From Candidatus Methanophagaceae archaeon GoMg1 (GTDB lineage Archaea > Halobacteriota > Syntropharchaeia > Alkanophagales > Methanospirareceae), in the NCBI GenBank assembly GCA_013180605.1, contig QBUL01000182.1, forward strand, positions 1 to 41,111: a stretch of DNA of 41,111 nt, read 5' to 3'. Shown piece after piece: positions 22,638 to 29,609 of this stretch. The notes below the pieces were generated by a model, which was given only the letters and a program-made list of their open reading frames with translations, was not told the DNA's origin and made no database searches. Positions within the stretch are counted from its first letter, which is position 1. Each line of letters opens with the position of its first letter. Both the position numbers and the translations under genes were made by a program.

Positions 22638-24203
22638 CTAAAAGATCACCTTATCAGGATACAACTCCTTTGCGGCTGATAGAACATCCTCTATTTGCTT
22701 TCCCTCCTCCATTTTCGTCCCTATCTCTTCCTTATTCAACATAAACGGCTCATCCAGCATTATTTTCGCCTCATCCAGCACCATCGTTGACCAGCTTACA
22801 CTTCGCACATGCGAGCCATACCTTCTCAGCATTTCAACCTTGAAAAAGTCCCGTGTCTGTTCGGGTGCATTATGCAAAGCGTATTTCACCCTATCCGATA
22901 AAGCCCACCAATCAACTTCAGGCAATGCTCGCTTTGCGAATGCCTGCGACTCCTTCGGATTGTAAAGGCAACTGCCTTTCAGACTGTCTTCACCATCCTG
23001 AATGCCGTACAGCGCACTTTCGTCCACCAGTGCGTATTGGTTACAGACGCTTATTCCTTCAGCGGCGTTTTTTGGCTCATAATTCACAAGCAATGCCAGT
23101 TTCGTCACCCAGTCTATCCCATCCACGTATTTTTCGAGCTGCCGCGTTTCTAAGTCCTCTATCACTCCTTTTAAGCCTTTTCTTCCTATTTCCGTCCATT
23201 TTTGGTCTTCTTTTTCATCTCCCATCTCTTCATACATCGCCTCTATCCGTTCGTGATAAAATCGAAGAATGGAAACGGCATCCGTGGACTCGCCGTTCTT
23301 CAACTTTAGCTTCCACTCGCATTCCTGTGTATCTGCCGATATCTTTTTGAACGTTCTTACAGGATCTTCTATCTCTGGAGCATCGTCCAGAAACCCGGAT
23401 TCAAATGCACTGATTACCATCGCCTGTGCAATGTCACGCAAGAAAATCGCGTATTCAGAACGAAGCGCTTCGTAATGTATGTCGTGCAGTCGCCAGTATT
23501 GACGTGCAGCATGCGGCTGGTCTCGCGTGTTCAGAATACCTCTGCCCACCGTGGTCGAAAGAGAGGATGGATGAACAACAAACATCGCTCTTGGCGAAAT
23601 AACGAACTTCACTCCCTCTTTACCAATAGTGTCTCCCGAAACAACGTCTCCTGACCCGGTGAACAGTATTCTTGTAACCATCCAGGGTATTAGCGCCTTC
23701 TCTACGCGACTCCAATCCCTGCACGCTGCCCTTTTTGTTATTATATTCCCGTGTGTAGCGTAAGTATTGGTCTTTACTCTTTTCGCACCTGCACTGCCCG
23801 CACCCGAGCGACTGAAGAAATTCGCAACGTTATTTTTATGGACAACCACTTTTTTCTTTAACGCCAGACTCGCCTCTTTTGATCCCATAAAAGCATATAT
23901 CTCAGATGCTTTGTCGTATGCCACGGCATCAAACGGGTTGTTGTAAGAAGGCGTTGATATTTCAAGATGCCCCATATCGTTATAAATCCGGCATCCGTTT
24001 TCACCAAACGAAGAAGCTATTTTCGATTCATGCGCCTCTTGCGATACCTCTGTAGCGGTGTCCCAGTTCACATCGCGTGAAAATTTTCTTCGTTTTAATC
24101 CCTGAATCGCAGCGTTAACGAGCAAAGACGGATTTAAACTTACTTTTATACTCAACGGATATTCCTGCTCTATCCCTCTTATCTTATTTTCCGTCCCTGC
24201 CAC
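22638..24203 (-). CDS. dop: Dop-like Pup deamidase/depupylase
   Basis: A 521-residue member of the PafA/Dop carboxylate-amine ligase family. Conserved stretches in order: GIEQEY (metal-binding Glu, residues 10-15), RIYNDMGHLEIST with the catalytic Asp76, DAVAYDKASE, KNNV near residue 124, TRILFTGSGDV, GILNTRDQPHA and, near the C-terminus, TRDFFKVEMLRRYGSHV followed by SVSWST. Spacing YxDxxH, the TGSG form and the C-terminal LRRYG...SW pattern fit Dop rather than PafA. Between residues 45 and 68 (NWDTATEVSQEAHESKIASS) lies a short counterpart of the Dop loop. In bacteria Dop deamidates Pup-Gln and removes Pup from substrates; because the Pup candidate already ends in Glu, depupylation is the expected role. 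It starts with GTG behind GGAGAGAGG. Confidence 0.87.
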   Translation of the reverse strand: MAGTENKIRGIEQEYPLSIKVSLNPSLLVNAAIQGLKRRKFSRDVNWDTATEVSQEAHESKIASSFGENGCRIYNDMGHLEISTPSYNNPFDAVAYDKASEIYAFMGSKEASLALKKKVVVHKNNVANFFSRSGAGSAGAKRVKTNTYATHGNIITKRAACRDWSRVEKALIPWMVTRILFTGSGDVVSGDTIGKEGVKFVISPRAMFVVHPSSLSTTVGRGILNTRDQPHAARQYWRLHDIHYEALRSEYAIFLRDIAQAMVISAFESGFLDDAPEIEDPVRTFKKISADTQECEWKLKLKNGESTDAVSILRFYHERIEAMYEEMGDEKEDQKWTEIGRKGLKGVIEDLETRQLEKYVDGIDWVTKLALLVNYEPKNAAEGISVCNQYALVDESALYGIQDGEDSLKGSCLYNPKESQAFAKRALPEVDWWALSDRVKYALHNAPEQTRDFFKVEMLRRYGSHVRSVSWSTMVLDEAKIMLDEPFMLNKEEIGTKMEEGKQIEDVLSAAKELYPDKVIF

Positions 24204-24238
24204 TTCCCTCTCTCCTTTATTATAACTTATAAATAAAG
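24204..24238 (-). promoter_or_regulatory. Likely promoter and ribosome binding site of dop
   Basis: On the minus strand TTTATTTATAAGTTATAATA is followed by AAAGGAGAGAGGGAA and the GTG start. The TATA-like block suggests dop and pup have their own transcript, separate from arc-pafA-hicB. Confidence 0.45.
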
Positions 24239-24279
24239 AATTTATTAAAGAAAACGAAAAATTAAATGGGCAATTGGAA

Positions 24280-24447
24280 ATGAAAAGGGAAGATTTTTTT
24301 GACGAATGGAAAGGGGATTGGAAGGGAAGGAAGGAAGAGTTTCATACCAATCAAGCCGAACTGTTCAGGCATGTTAGGGATAGAAAAAATCTGGAAATAA
24401 GAGTAGCCTGCAGCTACAAGAAAAAGACAGGGGAATGTGCTCAATAA
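24280..24447 (+). CDS. Small unidentified open frame divergent from dop
   Basis: A 55-codon frame, too short for the ORF track, starting MKREDFFDEWKGDWKGRKEE and ending KKKTGECAQ. It is strongly polar with a sensible protein-like composition, but no ribosome binding site is visible and nothing is recognised. It runs up to the repeat at 24455, so it may be a fragment cut by that repeat. Confidence 0.3.
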   Translation: MKREDFFDEWKGDWKGRKEEFHTNQAELFRHVRDRKNLEIRVACSYKKKTGECAQ

Positions 24448-24454
24448 AGAGTGG

Positions 24455-24592
24455 AAAATCCTAAATCCTAAGCACCAAATCCTAAACAATACCAAAATCC
24501 CAAATGAATGTTTTGTTTTGAATTTTGAGTTTAGACATTGGAGTTTGTTTAGAATTTAGAGGTTAGTGCTTAGAATTTAACCCACAAAATAT
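24455..24592. repeat. GTGCTTAGAATTTAT-family repeat, near complete
   Basis: AATCCTAAATCCTAAGCACC on the left is inverted as GAGGTTAGTGCTTAGAATTT on the right, with CCTAAACAATACCAAAATCC and GAATTTTGAGTTTAGACATT between. This gives the family's full form, about 135 bases, of which copies or ends occur at 10545, 20255-20458 and 22240. Confidence 0.6.
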
Positions 24593-24604
24593 TGAGCAAA
24601 TACA

Positions 24605-24736
24605 CTAAATGCTTCTCAGAATGGAAAAATATTCTTCCCTTGTCATCCCAACTGTTTTCATGTTGCCTCGTATGACCGTTACAGGGATTTCATCATATTT
24701 TGGGATGACTACGGCTCTTTTCGCATTTTCAACACC
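24605..24736 (-). pseudogene. HicA toxin remnant (C-terminal half only)
   Basis: Downstream of, and overlapping, the HicB gene, one frame reads AVVIPKYDEIPVTVIRGNMK, then TVGMTREEYFSILRSI before a stop. This is the C-terminal half of HicA/YcfA mRNA interferases (a short strand, then 'EIP..T.R...K..GMTREE'). The N-terminal half with the dsRNA-binding-like strand and catalytic His is absent, and the frame is closed upstream by TGA. The toxin is dead. Confidence 0.6.
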
Positions 24737-24948
24737 TCATCCTCTACGGCATAACCTGCTTCTGCCAAAAAATCGTTCAACGTCCCAAGCTCGGCTGTTT
24801 CTTCCAGTTGTATCTCTATAACCTCTCTCAAATTCTTCTTTGCTTCTTCAGATGTATGACCACAACTTGCAACGTCCAACTCGGGGCAATATGCCGTGAA
24901 CATCCCTCCTTCCTTCCATATTTCAACAGTAGCGATTATCTTTTTCAT
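24709..24948 (-). CDS. hicB: HicB family antitoxin
   Basis: A 79-residue HicB: IIATVEIWKEGGMFTAYCPE, LDVASCGHTSEEAKKNLREV, IEIQLEETAELG, the partial RNase H-like fold of HicB antitoxins. Such proteins bind and inhibit HicA. It begins only 6 bases after the pafA stop codon, so it is probably translated from the arc-pafA transcript, and only a HicA remnant follows. It is the one gene in the pupylation cluster without an obvious link to it. Confidence 0.88.
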   Translation of the reverse strand: MKKIIATVEIWKEGGMFTAYCPELDVASCGHTSEEAKKNLREVIEIQLEETAELGTLNDFLAEAGYAVEDEVLKMRKEP

Positions 24949-24954
24949 TGCTAG

Positions 24955-26712
24955 CTAAACCTCTTCTTCCTCGCCCCTGCTCTCCTCCTCTGCCCTGTTT
25001 ATCTCTTCTAACCGTTTCTTTATCGTGTCCTCATTCCAGCCATCCAGTTCATCAAATCTATACGTCTTATTATTAGAATACAACAAATAATCTAAATACG
25101 GATTCCTGACTATTCTGTTCCTTATCTCGCGGCTTATCTCCTCCTCCCAGCCTCTTACGTCTTCTTCCTCTGCCAGAAGCCGCACAAGAACCTGCCTCGT
25201 TGCCTCACCTCGCCTCCGTTCACGCAAAAACACCACCACCGCGCTTGGCATCCTCGCAAGTTCCGGATACCGTTCAAACATCCGCGAATACTCTTCTCCC
25301 GTTGGTCTACCCATGTCTATCTTTATCTTTGGCTCCCTGTTTATCGTTATCTTATTCCAGCTCAGTGCGGCATTCCCGAATTCCGATGCAAGTCTTACCC
25401 TCAGCTCCGCCCTTGAATCCTTCGGTGGAAATAACAACGCTTCTCCTATCTCCTCTTCTGTTAATATTCGTTCAACGCCTATTTTATCCGCTATGCGCTC
25501 GTATAGGTCATAATCGCAGAGATTGGTAAAATCAAACGAAGCCGCTATCTCTTTCTCCATCTGCTCATCCATCATGTAGATGCTCCGATAATCGAATTTC
25601 CCTTTTGATGTGTATTTATAATCAAAATCATCTATCTCGTTCTTTATCACCCATAATTTCAGCACCCATTCCAAACGCCGTACCACATAAGGGTCTTCAA
25701 GCAATCCCTGCCTGAACTTATCACAAAGCCTCTTGAACGTATCCAACACGTATTTGTCCCAATAGGACGTCTCTCGTTCTTCAAACAGCTCCTCGATCAC
25801 CGCGAGATAATTCGTCTCTAAGTAATCAATCGCTAGCTCAGTCCTTCCGTTCGTCAGTTTTACCCGCCAATCGCCTTCGGTATTTGCTGAAATGTCTTTA
25901 AATGTTTGAAGTGGATTCCAGATGTCTTCCACATGCGAGAGTTTTCCTGTTTCTATTGCATCCAGAACGTACGATGTGAGCGCATTATTAAGCAGCCGTG
26001 TAACTTCCGAGCGAACACCTTCTCCCGATGTGACATGCACACGGTATTTATCTTTTGTGCCCAACGGCTCATCGCGTGTAGACAATATTGGCCATTGAGA
26101 CGGCGACTCGGTAAGAACCCGCTTTGAAACCATCGCTTTCGGTGAAATCACGTATTTTAACCCCTCTTTCTCCGCTACAAAACCGCCAGCACCAAAAAAT
26201 ATCTTACGAAGTACTAAAAAAGGTATAAACAGATTCTCTTTACCCACAAAGTTCCGCCGCACCACCGCATAGGATTCGTGCGTGCCCCTGCTGTATCTCT
26301 TGTCTATCTCTACGTTTGCTTTCCAGCACTGGATGTATGAAGGGGCATTTGCCCTTTTTATCAATTTCTCCCGGTATTTTTTATTTGCTTGCTCTACACC
26401 TATCTGCATATACAGCTCCGCGGCTTTATCGTATTTCAGCGCCTCGAAGGCATTTCGGCACTCGGGTGTGGCTATCTCCAGGTGACCTCCCGTGCAGATA
26501 TAAATCCGCGAGCCGTTTCTCAAAAACCCGTCGTTTCTCCGCCGCAGCTTCGAGCATATCGCATCCGTTCCGTCAAAAAAGGTATACGTCTCAAGTGCAT
26601 GAATCACTTCGTCAACATGATAAAATCTCGCATACCTGTACAAACCAGGCGATTCTGAACTTATACCCACTCTAAATTCGTGCTCTACCCCTTGCCATTT
26701 GTTCAGATCCAT
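24955..26712 (-). CDS. pafA: PafA-like Pup ligase with Cys at the catalytic Asp position
   Basis: A 585-residue member of the PafA/Dop family, longer than bacterial PafA (about 450-480). In order: GVEHEF (metal-binding Glu10/Glu12), DGFLRNGSRIYICTGGHLEI, then ATPECRNAFEALKYDKAAE, NVEIDKRYSRGTHESYAVVR, FIPFLVLRKIFFGAGGFV, ILSTRDEPLG, and the C-terminal FPPKDSRAELRVRLASEFG. The YxxxGxH spacing and GAG form fit PafA rather than Dop. PafA ligates the Glu side chain of Pup to substrate lysines using ATP. In bacterial PafA the segment is YLDVGSHPEY with catalytic Asp; here it is YICTGGHLEI, Cys73 (codon TGC at 26494-26496). A C-terminal extension rich in Arg and Glu (residues ~500-585) is also unusual. 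It follows arc by 90 bases. Confidence 0.87.
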   Translation of the reverse strand: MDLNKWQGVEHEFRVGISSESPGLYRYARFYHVDEVIHALETYTFFDGTDAICSKLRRRNDGFLRNGSRIYICTGGHLEIATPECRNAFEALKYDKAAELYMQIGVEQANKKYREKLIKRANAPSYIQCWKANVEIDKRYSRGTHESYAVVRRNFVGKENLFIPFLVLRKIFFGAGGFVAEKEGLKYVISPKAMVSKRVLTESPSQWPILSTRDEPLGTKDKYRVHVTSGEGVRSEVTRLLNNALTSYVLDAIETGKLSHVEDIWNPLQTFKDISANTEGDWRVKLTNGRTELAIDYLETNYLAVIEELFEERETSYWDKYVLDTFKRLCDKFRQGLLEDPYVVRRLEWVLKLWVIKNEIDDFDYKYTSKGKFDYRSIYMMDEQMEKEIAASFDFTNLCDYDLYERIADKIGVERILTEEEIGEALLFPPKDSRAELRVRLASEFGNAALSWNKITINREPKIKIDMGRPTGEEYSRMFERYPELARMPSAVVVFLRERRRGEATRQVLVRLLAEEEDVRGWEEEISREIRNRIVRNPYLDYLLYSNNKTYRFDELDGWNEDTIKKRLEEINRAEEESRGEEEEV

Positions 26713-26739
26713 TTTTGTTGCATGTTGTGAGAAGGTATG

Positions 26740-26808
26740 TGGTGTGAGTTGTCAGGCGTTAGCATCTTTTAAGCCAAACACCTGAAGCCTCAAACCTAAA
26801 ACCTAAAA
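26740..26808 (-). repeat. CCTAAAACCTAAAA-type repeat abutting the arc stop codon
   Basis: GGCGTTAGCATCTTTTAAGC, then CACCTGAAGCCTCAAACCTA and AAACCTAAAA. On the minus strand the arc gene ends CACTTTTAG and runs into GTTTTAGGTTTGAGG; the last Phe codon and stop are thus shared with the repeat-like sequence. Confidence 0.45.
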
Positions 26809-28437
26809 GTGCATCCCTGTTTCTTCCTCTGGCATCTCGCCAAACCCAGATGTCAATATCTCCTCTGCTCTTCGCTCCACAAACTTGTCAAAACCCTCTT
26901 TCAGATGCCGCATATTTACTCCTATCTCCTCTATGCGTTTATACCGCTTCTGCAAGTCCTTCGTCTTGTCCCCCGCATCTAATATCGCTGCGATTCCCTC
27001 CTTATCCCACATTCTTCGCATATCCTCGTTGCTGATAACTCCTTTTTTCAACATCAGCAATGTCCTCTCCTCCAATGCCTTATCCCTTGCATAATTGAAT
27101 ATCTGCGATATAAACCGCCCTGTTATCGTATCCGCCCTCTTTATCCTCCCTATTTGTGTCTCAACATACTTATCACTGTACATATAGCCGACAATCTCTT
27201 TCACCAGATGCAACCTCGCTTCTTCTTCTCCTCCCACTTCCTTTATCAAGTAGTGGTCAACAGGAATCTTTTTAGCATATAGGGCGGCAATAGAAGACAC
27301 CGCTTCCTTATCAGGCTTTGGAACCTCAATTATCTTGTCAAATCTCGCCCTGAATGCTGAATCTATAAGATACAACCTGTTTGTCGCTCCTATCACCGTA
27401 AGGTGTGGGTGCAGAGCATTGAATCCTTCTAAGAGGTCAAGTAGCTGCCCGGTAACTCTCTCCGGCGCTCCCGAAGAGCCCGTGTACATCCCTCTTTCCT
27501 GTGCTAACGCATCTATCTCATCAAAGAAAATCACACCATAGTCATTTTCCCCTTCCTCTAATTTCGCGTTCGCCGCCTCGAACACCATTCGCACATTGCG
27601 CTCTGATTCACCGAGCCACATACTGAAAAGTTCTCCTGCCCCTATCTTTACAAATTCACAGTTGGGTAATGCCGATGCCAACGCCTTTGCACACATCGTT
27701 TTCCCGCAGCCCGGCGGACCGTACATTAATATTCTTCGTGAGCATTCGCCATATTTTGTATAATCATCGGGGTTCACCATCGGAAGAACAATACTCTTTA
27801 TTAATTCCTGCTTTATCTCCTTTAAACCACCAATGGCATTAAAACTCACCCCAGGATTCTTTGTGACTTCATAGCGGGATATTGCCTTTGCCTTGTAACT
27901 CTTCTTTATGTCATACGTGCCGGGGAGAAGCCCCACCTTCATCCCCTCTTTTAGCATTTCCGTTTCATCTTTTCTCAGCCTTTTATATATTCTACCACGT
28001 CCTTTCCCGGTTGATATTTCTCCAACCCATCCCTCGTCGTCCTGCATCAACTCTTCTATCTCGCCCACTTCTAAATCCACCATTCTGTCGTATACCTTCG
28101 TGATGCCTATGGTAAATCCACTGGGGTTGTTCCTGTCCGGGATACGCCCTACAAATACAAATTTACCCGCCTTCAAATCCTTTATCTCCATCTCTGTTAG
28201 CGTTCCATAAGGTAAAGCCTTTAATGCACCATTCAGATTAACAATGGCGCCTTCTTCCGTCTTCTCCACTACAAATCCACAGTCCAGAGGCGGCGACCGT
28301 GATTTAGACACGAGTTTCTCCAAATCCAGTTTATACGCCTCTGTCTCCTCGTATTTCCTCATCAACCGCCGATAGTCGCTCTCTAACCGCTCATACTCGT
28401 ATCTTGGGATATAGTCCCCCTCTATTTCTTCCATCAT
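26803..28437 (-). CDS. arc: ARC/Mpa-like proteasomal AAA+ ATPase
   Basis: About 544 residues with the domain order of the bacterial proteasome activators ARC/Mpa. An N-terminal coiled coil (residues ~14-45, YERLESDYRRLMRKYEETEA) is where Pup binds in bacteria; two OB-like beta domains follow (~55-190); then one AAA+ module with Walker A GPPGCGKT (241-248), pore-loop-like FSMWLGESE, Walker B VIFFDEIDAL (~303-312) and sensor GATNRLYLIDSAFRARFD. The ring would unfold tagged proteins into the 20S core. PAN, the usual archaeal activator, is shorter (about 400-430) and has one OB domain. The C-terminus is EETGMHF, with His where the HbYX motif has Tyr. The track's first codon is TTG; ATG at 28437 or 28434 after GGGTGGT is likelier. 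It is divergent from the PhoU-like gene. Confidence 0.87.
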   Translation of the reverse strand: MMEEIEGDYIPRYEYERLESDYRRLMRKYEETEAYKLDLEKLVSKSRSPPLDCGFVVEKTEEGAIVNLNGALKALPYGTLTEMEIKDLKAGKFVFVGRIPDRNNPSGFTIGITKVYDRMVDLEVGEIEELMQDDEGWVGEISTGKGRGRIYKRLRKDETEMLKEGMKVGLLPGTYDIKKSYKAKAISRYEVTKNPGVSFNAIGGLKEIKQELIKSIVLPMVNPDDYTKYGECSRRILMYGPPGCGKTMCAKALASALPNCEFVKIGAGELFSMWLGESERNVRMVFEAANAKLEEGENDYGVIFFDEIDALAQERGMYTGSSGAPERVTGQLLDLLEGFNALHPHLTVIGATNRLYLIDSAFRARFDKIIEVPKPDKEAVSSIAALYAKKIPVDHYLIKEVGGEEEARLHLVKEIVGYMYSDKYVETQIGRIKRADTITGRFISQIFNYARDKALEERTLLMLKKGVISNEDMRRMWDKEGIAAILDAGDKTKDLQKRYKRIEEIGVNMRHLKEGFDKFVERRAEEILTSGFGEMPEEETGMHF

Positions 28438-28440
28438 CAA

Positions 28441-28538
28441 CCACCCTTTCCTAATCTAAGAATAACAATGTATTAAATAAAAATGCAACACTTCCTCAGG
28501 ATATTTATATAAATATATTTACAATATATAGAATTACA
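28441..28538. promoter_or_regulatory. Divergent promoter region between arc and the PhoU-like gene
   Basis: TTTATATAAATA near 28504 is placed about 28 bases before the ATG at 28539 and would give a leaderless or very short leader for the PhoU-like gene. On the minus strand TTTATTTAATA near 28472-28482 is placed for arc. The two boxes are about 25 bases apart, so the genes may share control. Confidence 0.5.
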
Positions 28539-29606
28539 ATGGTGATGAACGAGGAGAAGAGAAAGGTACAGCTCACAGGCGGTTCTACACTTACCATATC
28601 GCTCCCCGTAAAATGGGCACGAGTAGCGGGGATAAAGCATGGAGACGAACTTTCGTTAATTCAACGTAGTGATAACTCCTTGCTGATAACACCAGAGAAG
28701 AACGAAGAAGAGCGAATAAAATCCGCAGCACTCGAACTCTCCGAGAACGAAAGCTTTGAGGATAACTTCAGATACCTCATCTCTTATTACCTCGTTGGAT
28801 ATGACATTGTAAAGCTTTTATCACCCAAGGGTTTCGAGGCGGAGGAACGGAAGCGGATAAAGGAGGAAGTAAGGAAGAGGCTGATAGGTATGGAGGTTGT
28901 TGGCGAGTCATCAAAGGAGATAATACTGCAGAGTTTCTTGAAATACGAGGATTTTACGCTACGCGATGCGATACGGAGCATGTCCGAGATAATAGTGTCA
29001 ATGCACGGAGATGCGATTTCAGCACTTGAAAAAGGTGACCTGAACCTAGCGGAGGATGTTACGGAGCGTGATAATGAGATAGACCGATTTTATTTGCTTA
29101 TTGTGAGACAGCTAAAGGCTGCGATGAGCGACCCCGAGCTTGCAAACAAGATAGGCGTGGGCAGACAGCGTGATAGCCTGGGATACCGGATAATAGTAAA
29201 GAGTATGGAGAGGATAGGCGACCACGTGGAGAATATAGCGAAGAATGTAATGTTAATGAATCAAACAAGCGCGGTGCTGGAGCCCGAAGCGGCATTGAGA
29301 GTCGCAACGTTGAAGCGTATAAAAGAAATCGGCTTTCGCACCGAAAACATATTCACCGAGACGCTGGCTTCCTTGTCGGATATGGATATGAAGGAGGCGA
29401 ATGAAATGATACGGAATGCAAATACGCTGGCTGACGAGTTGGAGGAACTAAATGAGCGAATATTAGCAGAAGAGCTGAGTATTACCGACAAAGTACATAT
29501 TCTTTCTATTCTGGAGAGTCTGGGAAGAATAGCGAAATATTGTGGAGATATAGCAGAGGTAACGATAAATATGGGGACGAGGATAGCGGGGGAGCTGGAA
29601 TTTTAA
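28539..29606 (+). CDS. PhoU-like protein with N-terminal AbrB/SpoVT domain
   Basis: A 355-residue protein. The first 50 residues (VQLTGGSTLTISLPVKWARV, then AGIKHGDELSLIQRSDNSLL) form a swapped-hairpin AbrB DNA-binding fold; residues ~90-350 are two PhoU three-helix bundles, with ERDNEIDRFYLLIVRQLK and SMERIGDHVENIAKNVM carrying the metal-binding E/DxxxD pattern, repeated as ESLGRIAKYCGDIAE. This archaeal fusion probably regulates phosphate uptake. ATG at 28545 is an alternative start since GGTG precedes it. No Pst transporter genes are near. It lies 3 bases before srp54. Confidence 0.88.
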   Translation: MVMNEEKRKVQLTGGSTLTISLPVKWARVAGIKHGDELSLIQRSDNSLLITPEKNEEERIKSAALELSENESFEDNFRYLISYYLVGYDIVKLLSPKGFEAEERKRIKEEVRKRLIGMEVVGESSKEIILQSFLKYEDFTLRDAIRSMSEIIVSMHGDAISALEKGDLNLAEDVTERDNEIDRFYLLIVRQLKAAMSDPELANKIGVGRQRDSLGYRIIVKSMERIGDHVENIAKNVMLMNQTSAVLEPEAALRVATLKRIKEIGFRTENIFTETLASLSDMDMKEANEMIRNANTLADELEELNERILAEELSITDKVHILSILESLGRIAKYCGDIAEVTINMGTRIAGELEF

Positions 29607-29609
29607 GAA

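Noticed and set aside
22307-22641. Two plus-strand ORFs opposite the pup candidate (84 and 101 aa)
   Set aside because: Their Ser/Pro/Phe-rich composition is what antisense of Glu/Lys-rich coding DNA gives; they are shadows.
22638-26712. The two PafA/Dop-like proteins as glutamine synthetase or glutamate-cysteine ligase relatives
   Set aside because: They belong to the same fold superfamily, but NTRD(E/Q)P, TGSG/GAG and the C-terminal TR..(F)...L...(Y/F)G patterns are specific to the PafA/Dop branch.
26803-28437. The AAA ATPase as ordinary archaeal PAN
   Set aside because: Length, the extra OB-like region before the AAA module and adjacency to PafA/Dop-like genes fit ARC/Mpa better; PAN is shorter and ends with HbYX.
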